Positions 51,001 through 61,830 of a stretch of DNA of 64,000 nucleotides are shown here, piece after piece (positions within the stretch are counted from its first letter, which is position 1; every line of letters starts with the position of its first letter). The stretch comes from Macrobrachium rosenbergii. Its lineage: Eukaryota > Arthropoda > Malacostraca > Decapoda > Palaemonidae. The stretch is taken from positions 12,957,662 to 13,021,661 of the forward strand of contig NC_089749.1 in assembly GCF_040412425.1 (NCBI RefSeq), in the 5' to 3' direction. The notes under the pieces were generated by a model. That model was not told the origin of the DNA and made no database searches. It saw only the letters and a list, made by a program, of their open reading frames with translations. The position numbers were made by a program, and so were the translations under genes.

Positions 51001-51218
51001 CCAGATAGATATAATCTTAAAGGGCAATTGTGCGAAATTGAAAATGCAAATTTCATTGTTTAGAATGTGGTGAGCGTATCCCTCCGCGTTGACACTTGTG
51101 TATTGTGGATTTTGAGTTCGTGAAGTTATGTGTCAACATTAAATGAAATTCGTGTTGCGTCCGAGTTCCGTTGGTCGATATTCGACGAAAGATGTAGCTG
51201 CGAGTGCCCCAGGTAACC
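48006..51218. other. NDUFS6 3' UTR and ~3-kb intergenic region before jub
   Basis: After the polyA signal at 48188 there is AT-rich sequence with no recognisable gene. A minus-strand ORF 50263-50451 reads KLFRTAIWNCLPLIHQLIV, reminiscent of a LINE ORF2 C-terminus (RTxxWNxLP), but too little is left to classify. The jub 5' UTR is probably within 51060-51218. Confidence 0.7.
48188..48193 (+). promoter_or_regulatory. Polyadenylation signal of NDUFS6
   Basis: AATAAA lies 183 bp after the stop and is followed about 15 bp later by a TG/T-rich stretch. Confidence 0.7.
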
Positions 51219-53538
51219 ATGGCCAGGTATGGGAACGACCATGCCCTTGAGACGAACCGAATATTGCAAAACATTAACATCTTCCAGCAGGAGGAGGCCG
51301 CCCATTCTAACGGCGGAATGGGCGGCGAGAATCCTACCCACCTGGACGGTATGGGCTACGGGCGTATACTGTCGAGAGTGTCTATGAACGGCCAGAACAG
51401 CGCAGGCGCGGGCGGCGGCGCAGACGCTACAGGAGGAGGAGGAGCAACGGGAGAGGGAGGGAGGGGCTGCTCCTGCTCCTCTCCTCTGGCCCAGCCTCCT
51501 TTGGCAACGCATCGGCGCCATCGAGAGTCTGATCCAGGAGAGGTCCTCGCTCCCTGTAGTGTCGTCCTCCTCGCGAACTCCCTCCGCACTCCCTTCGTGC
51601 ATTCTCTCATCGCCTACGGGTCTTGGACTCCCGCAGGATCATCGCGGCGTCCAAATTTGCCACGCCCAAGACGCCCGACTCTGTGGTGGTGGTGGTGTCG
51701 AGTACCAGCAGCAACAACAGCAACGGGCCCGTTGTCTCTGTCCTAACCCCCACAGGCGCCGTCCCTTCGTCGGCGTCCTCCTCGTCACCCTCCTGCTCTT
51801 CCTCCTCCAGCGGACCTCATCTGGTGGTCAACGGCTCAGGTGTGACAGGCCTAATCACTGGGGTCACCACCACCACACCCACCACTGTGGGGTTTGCCCA
51901 CATCGCCCCCACGACCACAGTCGTCAGCAGCAGCAGCCTCTCCAAAGGGCTGGTCGGTGGACAGCTGCAGCAGCCCTTTGTGAATGGTGGGAACAATATT
52001 ATTCCAGTGTCAAAGTTACCACCCCATAGTAATGTATTGTACTCCGGCCATGTGAAGTACGAGCCCCCGCCCATCTATGGGAGGACGACCCTAAGCAACA
52101 ACTCTGCCCATTCCAGCCCTCGCTCGAGCCTGAGTGGCGGCAGCAGCCACGATTCTCAGAATTCCGGACAGAACTCGCGAGTCATTCCTGTGACGCATCA
52201 TTCCAGTGACGTTGTGAAACCTAACCTGGTGGTGGGACAGCTTCATACGTACAGCATGTACCACCACCACTACGGGCATGGGGTAGTTTAGCGGCTCGAT
52301 TATCAAGAAAACAAATGCGTAGTTGTTCTAGTATAAGTTCGCAAGATTCGAAACATTCCAGTCCGCGAAGCAGTTTTGTACATTCCTTGCAGGGTTCTAG
52401 TTTAGACAGAACGAGCTTAGCTAGTCAGACCATTTTGGAGGAGGGCGGTCTCCACAGGCCTACGTTATCAAATAGGCATTTGCCTCCGAGAATTGAACAG
52501 GACTTAGAAGGGAAACAGTTTGTTATTCCAAGAAATAACGCTTACGTGCAGGAAAACGCGCGTCATAGTTCTCAGTGGAGTGTGAGCAGCGATACCGTCA
52601 GACATCGAGGAATTTATCATGACCCGTCGCTCCCTCCCCCACCTATACCGCCACATTCTCTGGGTCTAACAGGGCCAACGCACACTCCAGTGGCCACACC
52701 TAGCCCCACTGCTCTCCCACCGCCTCCGCCTTATCCGGGGAAGCCTCCCAGTATAAGTTCAGTGTCTTCATTAGATATTAGTGACTCTTCGATATCGTAT
52801 GTAAATTCACGTGGTACTTCTGCACTCTTTCCATTGGTGTCAAATCATAATTACGCTAATATAGATGTTTTAAAGAGTGTGTCGGGAGCAGATCCACCTC
52901 CACCTCCTCCGTACCCATCGTCTGTTGTGCGACAGTTGCAGCATTTAACGTTCTCAAATACTCCGACTTCTCAAGGGACCCACTCACCAAATCTTTCGAC
53001 TCCCTCCACTCCCTCCACGCCATCTACACCACAGAGTATATTAAGGGGTTCTTCAGCACCCCCACCTCCCCCACCTCCTTATCCTTCCTCCGTTGTAAGG
53101 GCGGCTCAGCAGCAGCTCATTGTACCACCACCTCCCCCTCCGTACCCATCCTCCTCTGTGGTGAGAAGTGTCCCTCAGGTGCAGGCCTTTGTCCCCTCAA
53201 CTCTCATTACTGGGCACATAGGTCAGGTTCCCCCTCCACCGCCACCGTACCCTTCATCTGCTGTGCGAAGCGTAGCCTTAGGAGTCAGTTACAGCCACAG
53301 CAGCGTCATGAGTCAAAACAGCAGCACCAGTACCTCTTCGAGCACTCCCAGCGATCGCCTGGCAATGTGGCAACACAAGCTCGGCTCCCAGGGGCAGGGG
53401 CAGCCGTCGTGCAACACGTCGGCCGTGTCCCCTGGTGTTACCACAGGCCATGCTCACGTGCCGCCAACACCGTCCACCACGTCGAAGGCTGTGAGTGGAA
53501 AGAATCTTCTCCCCTACAATGTAACGGCAAAGTCTATG
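51219..53538 (+). CDS. Ajuba/LIMD1/WTIP-family LIM protein (jub-like), long first coding exon, pre-LIM region only; frameshifted
   Basis: The Ajuba family are adherens-junction and nuclear adaptors that bind and inhibit Warts/LATS in the Hippo pathway. They have a low-complexity pre-LIM region and three C-terminal LIM domains. The ATG at 51219 is in a strong context (aaccATGG). The N-terminus MARYGNDHALETNRILQNIN resembles the LIMD1 start MDKYDDLGLEASKFIEDLN. Later come HSSPRSSL and KHSSPRSSF blocks, as in vertebrate Ajuba (LSPRSSF), and six PPxY motifs: KYEPPPIYG and five PPPPYP. The exon ends KNLLPYNVTAKSM at a gtatgt donor. An LLPYNVT block just before the LIM region is what I recall from arthropod jub. 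The reading is spread over three frames (51219 on, about 51640-52275, about 52280-53538), so at least two single-base errors are implied. The LIM exons are not in the window. Warts/LATS was considered and dropped, since no UBA domain is present. Confidence 0.68.
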
Positions 53539-53683
53539 GTATGTTGAAAGTAGTGTTCTTCAAATTTCTGGTTAGGTTAAGCCAAATGATATAATACCAA
53601 TCTTCTCTATATAGCCTATAGAAATATAGTTCACTGTATTGCATAGCGTTGTAAAAGTTCGTCTAAATTTTCCTATGGTTATA

Positions 53684-54315
53684 CGAGTAAGACCCCAAAA
53701 AAGGGAAAAGTTAATTAAAAATGATTTATTTCACTATTTACTAATTAGATATTATCCCTTGATAATATGTAATAGGACAGATCTTGATTAAATTATTTTG
53801 TTAGATTATTTATTAAGACCCCAAGATGGAAAAATTAATTGACAAGGATTTAGTTCACAGTTTAATTTTTCATCGTGTAATAAGACAAATCATGATTAAA
53901 TTACTATATATTGTATTATTATATATGTGAGTAAGACCTACCCTAAAGGGGAAAATTAATTCAAAAGAATGCAGTTCACAATTTACTTTTTCTTATCCAA
54001 GAAATTATCCCCCAGTAATATGCAATAAGACAAATCATGATTAAATTATTATATATTTGATTATTATTTAAGTAAGATCTCCAAGAAGGAAAAATTAAAA
54101 CTATTTAGTCCACAATTTACTTCTATCAGGAAATTATTCCTCAATAATAGCCTATGTATCAGGACAAATGCTTAAATTATTATACATTGGCTTTTTGTGT
54201 GGGTAAGACCCCCTAGAAGGATTTAGTGTATAATTTACCTTTTCTTATCCAGAAAATTATCCCCCCAATAATATGTAGGCTAATATGACAACTCATGATT
54301 AAATTATTTTCAAGT
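53684..54315. repeat. Diverged ~125-135-bp tandem repeat, five copies
   Basis: Each unit has GTAAGACCCC.A, GGAAAAATTAATT, CACAATTTACTTTTTCTTAT, AATTATCCC..AATAATATG and GACAAATCATGATTAAATTA. Unit starts are near 53688, 53814, 53931, 54072 and 54205. Confidence 0.85.
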
Positions 54316-54814
54316 GGAGCAAATGACAATAACATTGCAGAACCAAGAGGTACATTAAGCTCCAATGTTATGGTAAGAGGACAGAGAAATGTGAAGACTT
54401 AGATTTCTGAATGGTATGACAATGTAGATTTGACAGTTAATATGAAGTACATTGTCAACTTTACCCGATGCTATCATTGTCATCATTGATGATTATGTCA
54501 GACCTAATGCTATCATTGTCATTGATGATGTTTATGTCAGATTTTTCACTGGCCTGCTTGGGGTAGGCATAAAGCGAGCACCTTGGGTTAGGTTAGTTTA
54601 GGTTAGAGGATACTGTATACCTTTGCAGTAACACACTGGCACACTGGTTTTGTTTGGGTTTCCTAGTTTTGGATTTTATGTTCTTTTGTTTTATTTTTTG
54701 GTTTCCACAAGCAATTAGATATTTCTTTTTTTCACCAAATAAAACTTCCAGTTACTTCGCTTTTATCCTGTGTGTGTGTGTGTTTTATGTTTTGTTATGT
54801 ATCATAAAATGGAT

Positions 54815-55505
54815 TTTATTTTCTGAGGCATATTTAATTTTATTCATCTTTTGCAAGTTGATGCACAGTGGAAATTGTTGAATTAGAATTCCATTTTTTA
54901 GGGTATATTTAGTTTTATTCATCTTTTGCAAAGTTGATGCACAGTGGAAATTTATTATTGAATTAGATTTCCATTTTTTGTGGTGTATTTAGTTTTATTC
55001 AAATTTTGCAAAGTTGATGCACAGTGGAAATTATTGATCTAGATTTCCATTTGTTGTGGTATACCTGTATTTGGTTTTATTCATCTTTTGCAAAGTTGAT
55101 GCACAGTGGAAATTATTGAATTAGATTTCCATTTTTTGTGGTATATTTAGTTTTATTCATCTTTTGCAAAGTTGATGCACAGTGGAAGTTATTGAATTAG
55201 ATTTCCATTTTTTTGTGTGGTATATTTAGTTTTATTTATCTTTTGCAAAGTTGATGCACAGTGGAAATAATTGGATTAGATTTCCATATTTTGTGGTATA
55301 TTTAGTTTTATTCATCTTTTGCAAAGTTGATGCACAGTGGAAATTATTGAATTAGATTTCCATTTTTGTGGTGTATTTAGATTTATTCATCTTTTGCAAT
55401 GTTAATGCACAGTGGAAATTATTGAACTAGATTTCCATTTTTTGGGGTATATTTAATTTTATTTAGCTTTATGCAAAGTTGAATTCACAGTGGAAATTAT
55501 TGAAT
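54815..55505. repeat. 77-bp minisatellite, nine copies
   Basis: The unit contains TTTAGTTTTATTCATCTTTT, GCAAAGTTGATGCACAGTGG and AAATTATTGAATTAGATTTC. Spacing between GATGCACAGTGG positions is 76, 80, 82, 76, 79, 76, 75 and 77 bp. Confidence 0.95.
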
Positions 55506-55859
55506 GGTCCTCAATATCATGTAGATATTTGAGTTCACATTCTGAAAAATGGCTATCACTTATGCTGGAAGATTATTAGAGATTATTAGAGTATACTGTC
55601 ATGATCAGAAATTGTAATTATTTTTTTAATGTTTAGCCATTTCAGTATTCCCTTTGTTTGGTCTATATGAGGAAACATTGTGTGTGGTACTGTAGTGAGA
55701 TCTTACCTGTAGTCCTTTACTTTTATCTTATTTGTTAATCACTCTCTGGTTGACCACAAACTGTTTGGCATCGTGTGAATTACAGATATACATTATGTCA
55801 TTTGGTCATTTTTACTAGTACAATAGTTACAATGATAACTATGAGGAATTATATTTAAT

Positions 55860-57930
55860 TGGAACAATATTAGTAAAAGTACAGTTATCTGTAGTTGGAA
55901 AAATGAACATGCATGGAAAATTAAGTATGATAAATGAGGTGGCAGTGTGAATAGTTAGCCCACATCCAATATGAAAAGGAAGATTGTCTTTAAGGGTAGG
56001 CTGTACTGATTTTTTCCTGATATGAATTTGGATGTGAAATGAGTATTTGATTTTTCGTAGTGTTTTGTGCACTTTCCATCCAAGTTCCCATGTTGTAGGT
56101 CTTTAATATATATAGGTTATATATTTCGTGGAAAAAACAAACACTTTTTTTTTTTTTTTACTGTGCTAATTGGGCCCAGGTGGGTTGCAAAAACTGCTGT
56201 TTGTGGTTTAGAGAATAATACAAATTAGCCTTTGCAAGCAAACCCCAAAACCCTAGTGCAATCTTGCAATTTCTTTGGCCTGCCCAATGAACATAGGCTA
56301 CATTGAACCTACAGAACAACAATTCACTTCATTCGATACACTTAAGTCAGTAAATGTCTTTGTTTAGAGTTCTTAGCCTAGACTGTGCTAAGAGGTTTCA
56401 TGTCTTAGATTGCCCTAGCTACCTTAGGCTTTACTCTTATTGTCTATAACACTGGGATGGTATAGCCTACAACAGTGAAGCTTCTTGTTATGTTAGCCTG
56501 CAAATGAATGTTTCAACTATAAAAACTCTTTTATTATAGTTTTTCATTGTGCATAGCCTATTTTTATAATTCTGCGAAAAGTTCTTCTTAGTTTATGATA
56601 ATAGATCTCATGTCAAGCACAGTTGCATAATATCTGAATGGAGAAAGATGTGGAGAAATACAGATGTCTGTAATTTGAATAAAATAAACATTCATATAAA
56701 ATTACTTATGATAGCCTACATTAGTTGGCAGTTGAAATACTGTACTAGCCACATTCAGTATGAAAAAGATCTACTAACTATTTTTATATGCATATGAAAT
56801 GAGGTGCTGACTCCTTTTGGTGATTTTCAAAAATTCCCAACTGGTATAGTCTGTTTTAAAATGCAATAATATGTAGTAATATCTACCTCTGCAGGACCCA
56901 AAAACCTAGTGTAACCATTTGACAATTTCATTTGGCCTCCTCAATTCTAGCCTACATAGGCTACATTGAACCTATAAAGCAACAGCATCATTAAATATAT
57001 GTAGAGTTAATTAGTGTCTTTGTTTAAGAGTTGCTAGCTTAGACTATGCTAAGAGGTTGCAGGTATTAGGCTCCTCTAGCTAGCCTAGGCTTGACTGCTT
57101 ATTTATGACACTGGGATGGCATACAACATTGAAGCTTTTTGTTATGTTCTTCTTATGGTACTTGACAGCATTGTTTTATAAATACACTTTAGACTGCAAA
57201 TGAATGTTTTAACCCTAAAAGATCTTTTGTTATCATGAGATTGAGTTTTTCATTGTGTATACCATTTATATAATTTATGGAAAGGTCTTCTTCCTTTATG
57301 ATGTTAGATCTCCTGTCAGTCACAGTTGCATAATAGTTGAATGGAGAAAGTTGTGTAGAAATACAGATATCTTTAATTTGAAAAAAATGAATACAAAATT
57401 ATTTGGTACCGGTACATCAGTTAGCATTGGTTTAGGGAATGGTTCTATAATTAGGCCATGCAAGGGTACCCCAAAACCCCACACTAACCTTGCAATTTCT
57501 TTGACCTACTCAATGTGCATAGGCAACATTGAACTATAAAGCAACAATTCACTTCATGAAATTTACTGAGGTAGGTAAATGCCTTTGTTCAGAGCTCCTA
57601 GCCATAACTATGCTAAGAGGTTTCATTCCCTAGGCTGCATTAGCTAGCCTAGACTTGATTGTACATATTTGTTTATTATAACCCTAGGGGGGCATACAAC
57701 ATTGAAACTTTTTTTTTTTTTATGTTTGTCATACACAACAACAATTTTTAATCAAAACACTTATGACCTGCAAAGGAATGGTTTAAGCACAGACTTCTTT
57801 TTATCATTATGAGATGAGTTTTTCATAGTGTAGCCTATACCATGAAATGCAATGGAAAGGTCTGCTGACTTCATTTAATATTAGATCTTCCTTCAAGCAC
57901 AATTGCATCATAGTACTCAGCTTATGAAGC
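55860..57930. repeat. Large tandem repeat, ~560-790-bp units, three or more diverged copies
   Basis: Recurring landmarks are TAGGCTACATTGAACCTA at 56295, 56958 and about 57520, TGCTAAGAGGTTTCA-like sequence, CACTGGGATGG, TGCAAATGAATG and CACAGTTGCATAATA. Part of a further copy (ATGAAC..GCATGG, ATCCAATATGAAAA) lies at 55880-56060. Confidence 0.82.
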
Positions 57931-60039
57931 CTTTCAACTTGACTCAGCAATTAGTCGGGGTGGCATTTGGGAGAGGATTTTCATCTTTACTTTCTCCCTC
58001 ATTTACTGTGACCTCTTCTGAAACATAAACTTTAATTTCTTTTTCATTGTCTGTTTGGAAACTTGTTCCTTTCTGTAATATCTACACATATTATTTACTT
58101 TCATTCTGTAAGCCTATATAGGTCTTGGCATTGCAGGAGTTGATATTGGTCATATTGATGAAATTAATGGCGTATTGGACACAGGCTCATTTTTATGCCT
58201 AGTACTGAATCTTGTATACCAGATATTGTTCCACCCCTTTAGGGGTTTGGGGATTACCTTATCAAGCTCCTCAGATGTGGACCTTGTGTTACTGGGTGTA
58301 GTCATTGAAAGCAGTGATGTTGGATCTGACTTACGGATTTACTACAACTTCTGAAATGACTGGTTACATTGCAAATAGGCTCACCTGGCAGGAAATCTAG
58401 GAACTTATCGAACTTAAGCTTAAATGTGTGCATGGGCTTATTTATAATGGAGGTACAGTGAGGTAGACAGTTACTGTATAAAGGTTAGAGGTCTTGAAAG
58501 GAAAGTATAATGTCACAAGCAGTCTTGGCAGGTTCATGATACAGAGTAAGTTGAGGCAGAGAACATCTGACAAAATTTTTAGGATTGTTGTAAAATTGAA
58601 TGGCCAAGATTTAGGTTTTAATTGGTTTATAGTTCATTTGTAGCATGTTGCTTAGTATGACATGATAACTTTGCAGAAAGACTAGGCAAAGATGAGATAG
58701 TGTCATTTTCACATCACAGTTGTAGATTCTGATGAAATACTTGTTGTTTGATTCCTGTGATAATGTAGATCTCCCATACAACGTCATGTTAGGTGGTAGA
58801 GAGGATATCGTTAATGATTAGATGTTTGATTTGTGTCTCATGTTATTTTTCATTTATTAATGGACTTTTGCAGATTATGTTTTTAAGTCTGTACATCTGC
58901 AATTTTGTACTAAATATTGAGATAATTGTTTTGAATTATAGTTCATTGCTCTGTATATGATTTTCTCAAAGGTCTCTATAAAAAGGTGTGTCAGTGTTAT
59001 ACAGTAGTGATGTGGTTTGGGTAGATAGCTTCTGCTGTTTGGCTTCAGTGCTGGGCAAGTGATTGTATGCAGTACATGAAGAGTTATTCAATTTCAGTAA
59101 TTGTAAATGATACCTACCTTAGGAGATGACAGGTTTCCTCTGGTCTATTTTGCCTGATATCAGCAGCATTGCCCAGAAGTTGGCTGGGCTGGCTGCTGAG
59201 TTAACTCTGAACATATCACTTCCTTTTCAGTCATTTCTCCTGAAAGTATTACTGTATAGTTCCTAGAGATCGTTGCCACTTTGGTCAAAGAACGTAGGCT
59301 AGTCAAATTTATCATGGTCTTCCTGTCTTTGACTTTGTCTGGGAATGAATGTACTGAGGATTAGCCTATTGCTAACTGGTAGGCATTCAGAATTTTGACT
59401 GTGGTGTGGTGAGAGATCCATTTTCTGTGAGAAGGCCAGTTCCAGTCTTCACTTACTGCTGTTTGTATGGTATGGGTTTAGGAGAACTTGGGGTTTTTAT
59501 TATGCACTTTGCTACCCTGTTTTCTCGTCTTGGTTTGACTTGTTTGATCTGGAGTATTTTAAATGCTATTTTAAGGACATGACTTTAATTTGGTTGTGAC
59601 GATCTTGAAGTTTTGTTTCCTTTTTTTGCAAAATAAGATTTGCCAGTCTTGGGTAGTATGTAGTTTATCCTGCCTAGAGAAATCTCATAATCAGGGCTGA
59701 ATTTGTCTTGTGCTTTGCACGAAGCACCACAGTGTAGCTTGCATCAAAACATTTAAGGTATATCACCAGCAGCTCTATTAGCCCATACACGGTAATTCCA
59801 TGTAATTTCTATCCAGACCTAACTTCTATCTTATGCTTTTCATTCATTCATAGAAATTTATCTACAAAATGCTTTATTTTTAACAATAGCAAAAAACTAG
59901 CATTGTAGCCAAGGAGTCTTACGTACATGTCCTTACAGGATATTTCATACACATTACATTATTTAATTAAACAATACATGAAGATAATGTGTACCGTAAT
60001 GATATACAGATTTGCAGAACGGCAGCACCAGTATGCAGT

Positions 60040-60440
60040 AAATGTGCCTTGCTGTTGAAATTCTCAGCTGTGGAGGTCCTTTATTCCTCACACTGTTGGA
60101 CTGCGGAACCGTCTCCCTGAGGATGTTGTATACAATAATTGGATCCTCAAAAGTTCATGGACATATGCTGTGCATTACCACTGCAAAGCAGTTCCCCTTG
60201 TAAAATATTTTATAATTTACGGTACTTACATTTTATCTATATTTATTCATTGGTAATTTATATTCTCTTTTCTAATGACTGATCTCTTCATTCTGCATTT
60301 CCTTTTACCCTCTGTTATTTCTTTCAAATGAACACAGTGTTTTTTTTGGAACTTGAATTTCAAGTCAGTGGCCCCTGTGGGCTTGTTCCATATGAATAGG
60401 GTTCATCTAAGTAATAATAATAATAATAGTAATAATAATT
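60040..60440 (+). mobile_element. 5'-truncated LINE remnant with (AAT)n 3' tail
   Basis: From 60070 the frame reads LWRSFIPHTVGLRNRLPEDV, a form typical of the very C-terminus of non-LTR retrotransposon ORF2 (FIPxTVxLWNxLPxxVV). An AT-rich 3' UTR follows, then GGAACTTGAATTTCAAGTC, GGGCTTGTTCCATATGAA and (AAT)n at 60413-60440. The 3' UTR is homologous to the reverse strand of 4330-4620. Confidence 0.65.
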
Positions 60441-61656
60441 CTGCTAATATTATTTTGCAACAGCATAGGCTGTAGGCGACTCAGGACATCTTAGTCCGTA
60501 ATGGAATCACTGAATTTCAGACCACAAGTTTGTGGGATGAAGAGAGTATGACATTCACTTTCAACAAAGAAATAAAACCATGTAGTCTTGCAACTTGGCT
60601 GAATGATGCCTTTGTATCACCTAACATTGTGTTGGCTATGGTCGTAAATGCCACTTAGAACTCAGTGACTTGAAAGAAAGAAAAAAAATATGGGATTCAG
60701 AAAAAATAAACTACCATGCTTGACATGGTGATCTGGAAATGATCAAGGATTGGTGCATAAATGTTCTTAGTGTTGGTATCTCTTTGCTTCTTCCACAGTC
60801 AGACTGCTTGTCTCCCAATCAGTAGGTGGCACACCTGGAGTCCATCAGACTTCTAGCGTAGAGTAGCTTTGACAAGTGGATAATTTGAAAATAGAATTTT
60901 TTTTTTTAAATAACTTGTAAAAATTATCTTTTTATTGTGCGTGTATGTTTTCTGCGTTTTCTTTATTTTTTATGGTATTATGGATAGTATGGCAGGATTT
61001 TTCTTAAAATTTTGTCATTCAGTTGTAGTACAGTAATTGGTTACAGAGACCATAGACTTTTGTTCATAAAGTATGATAAAACTTTTGTGTATTTTTAATG
61101 GGTTTTGTTGTTTCTTAATCATGTAGTATTGTGCACATGTTTTCAAAATAATTTTGAGAGAGAGAGAGAGAGAGAATCGCCACACTAGGTGGAATAGTAC
61201 AGTACTGTCACTACACTACACACTTACACAAGATCAGCAGACGAACACAAGGAACCCGTGCCTTATAGTTCTAGACAGGCAGTTGTTGCATGCGTTCATT
61301 TTAACATCTGTGCCTTGCTAAGACTACTTGGCCAGGCTTTCATTTCCTACATAAACCAATCTTTTTCCCCCAAATTTTTTAGATTTCTAGTAGATAACGA
61401 GTTCTGATAAGTTGAGATCTGATAAGCTTTCCGAGGAGAGTACCCGTGCAATACAAAATCACTGAAGTATAAACTGATTTCAAGTAATAGTAAAGAACTT
61501 TGAAATTTAACTGAATGTGTTATTAATGCCATTTAAATTAGTTGAAATCAAATTACATGAAAAATGAAAGATAAGAATGAATAAAAGGGAACTGTGCTGG
61601 AGTGTACTCGTTAATAGGGAAACTTAAATTGTATCGTTTGTTAGGTAGTTTAAGGC

Positions 61657-61830
61657 ATTGGTTCTCAACTGGGGGTCCCCAGACCAGAATTGTTGTTGTT
61701 GTTTTGTCATTATTTATTTATTTATATTTGTATTATTATTGTGATTTTCCAAAACTTCTCGCAGACCTCCTACGCTGTATATAGTCACGGACCCCTTGTG
61801 GTCCGCGGACCCCCAGTTGAGAACCATTGG
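61657..61830. mobile_element. hAT-type MITE with target-site duplication
   Basis: Terminal inverted repeats are ATTGGTTCTCAACTGGGGGT at left and ACCCCCAGTTGAGAACCATT at right. This is the CARNGGTTCTCAA type of end known from hAT elements. Flanking 8-bp sequences TTTAAGGC (61649-61656) and TTAAAGGC (61831-61838) fit the 8-bp target duplication of hAT with one mismatch. The element is 174 bp and has no transposase. Confidence 0.78.

Noticed and set aside
51219..53538. Identification of this exon as the kinase Warts/LATS because of PPPPYP motifs
   Set aside because: The N-terminus lacks a UBA domain and there is no kinase sequence. The MxxYxxxxLE start, HSSPRSS blocks and LLPYNVT end fit Ajuba/LIMD1/WTIP better.
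57255..57539. 94-codon + strand ORF
   Set aside because: Lies inside the ~600-bp tandem repeat and is not open in the neighbouring copies.
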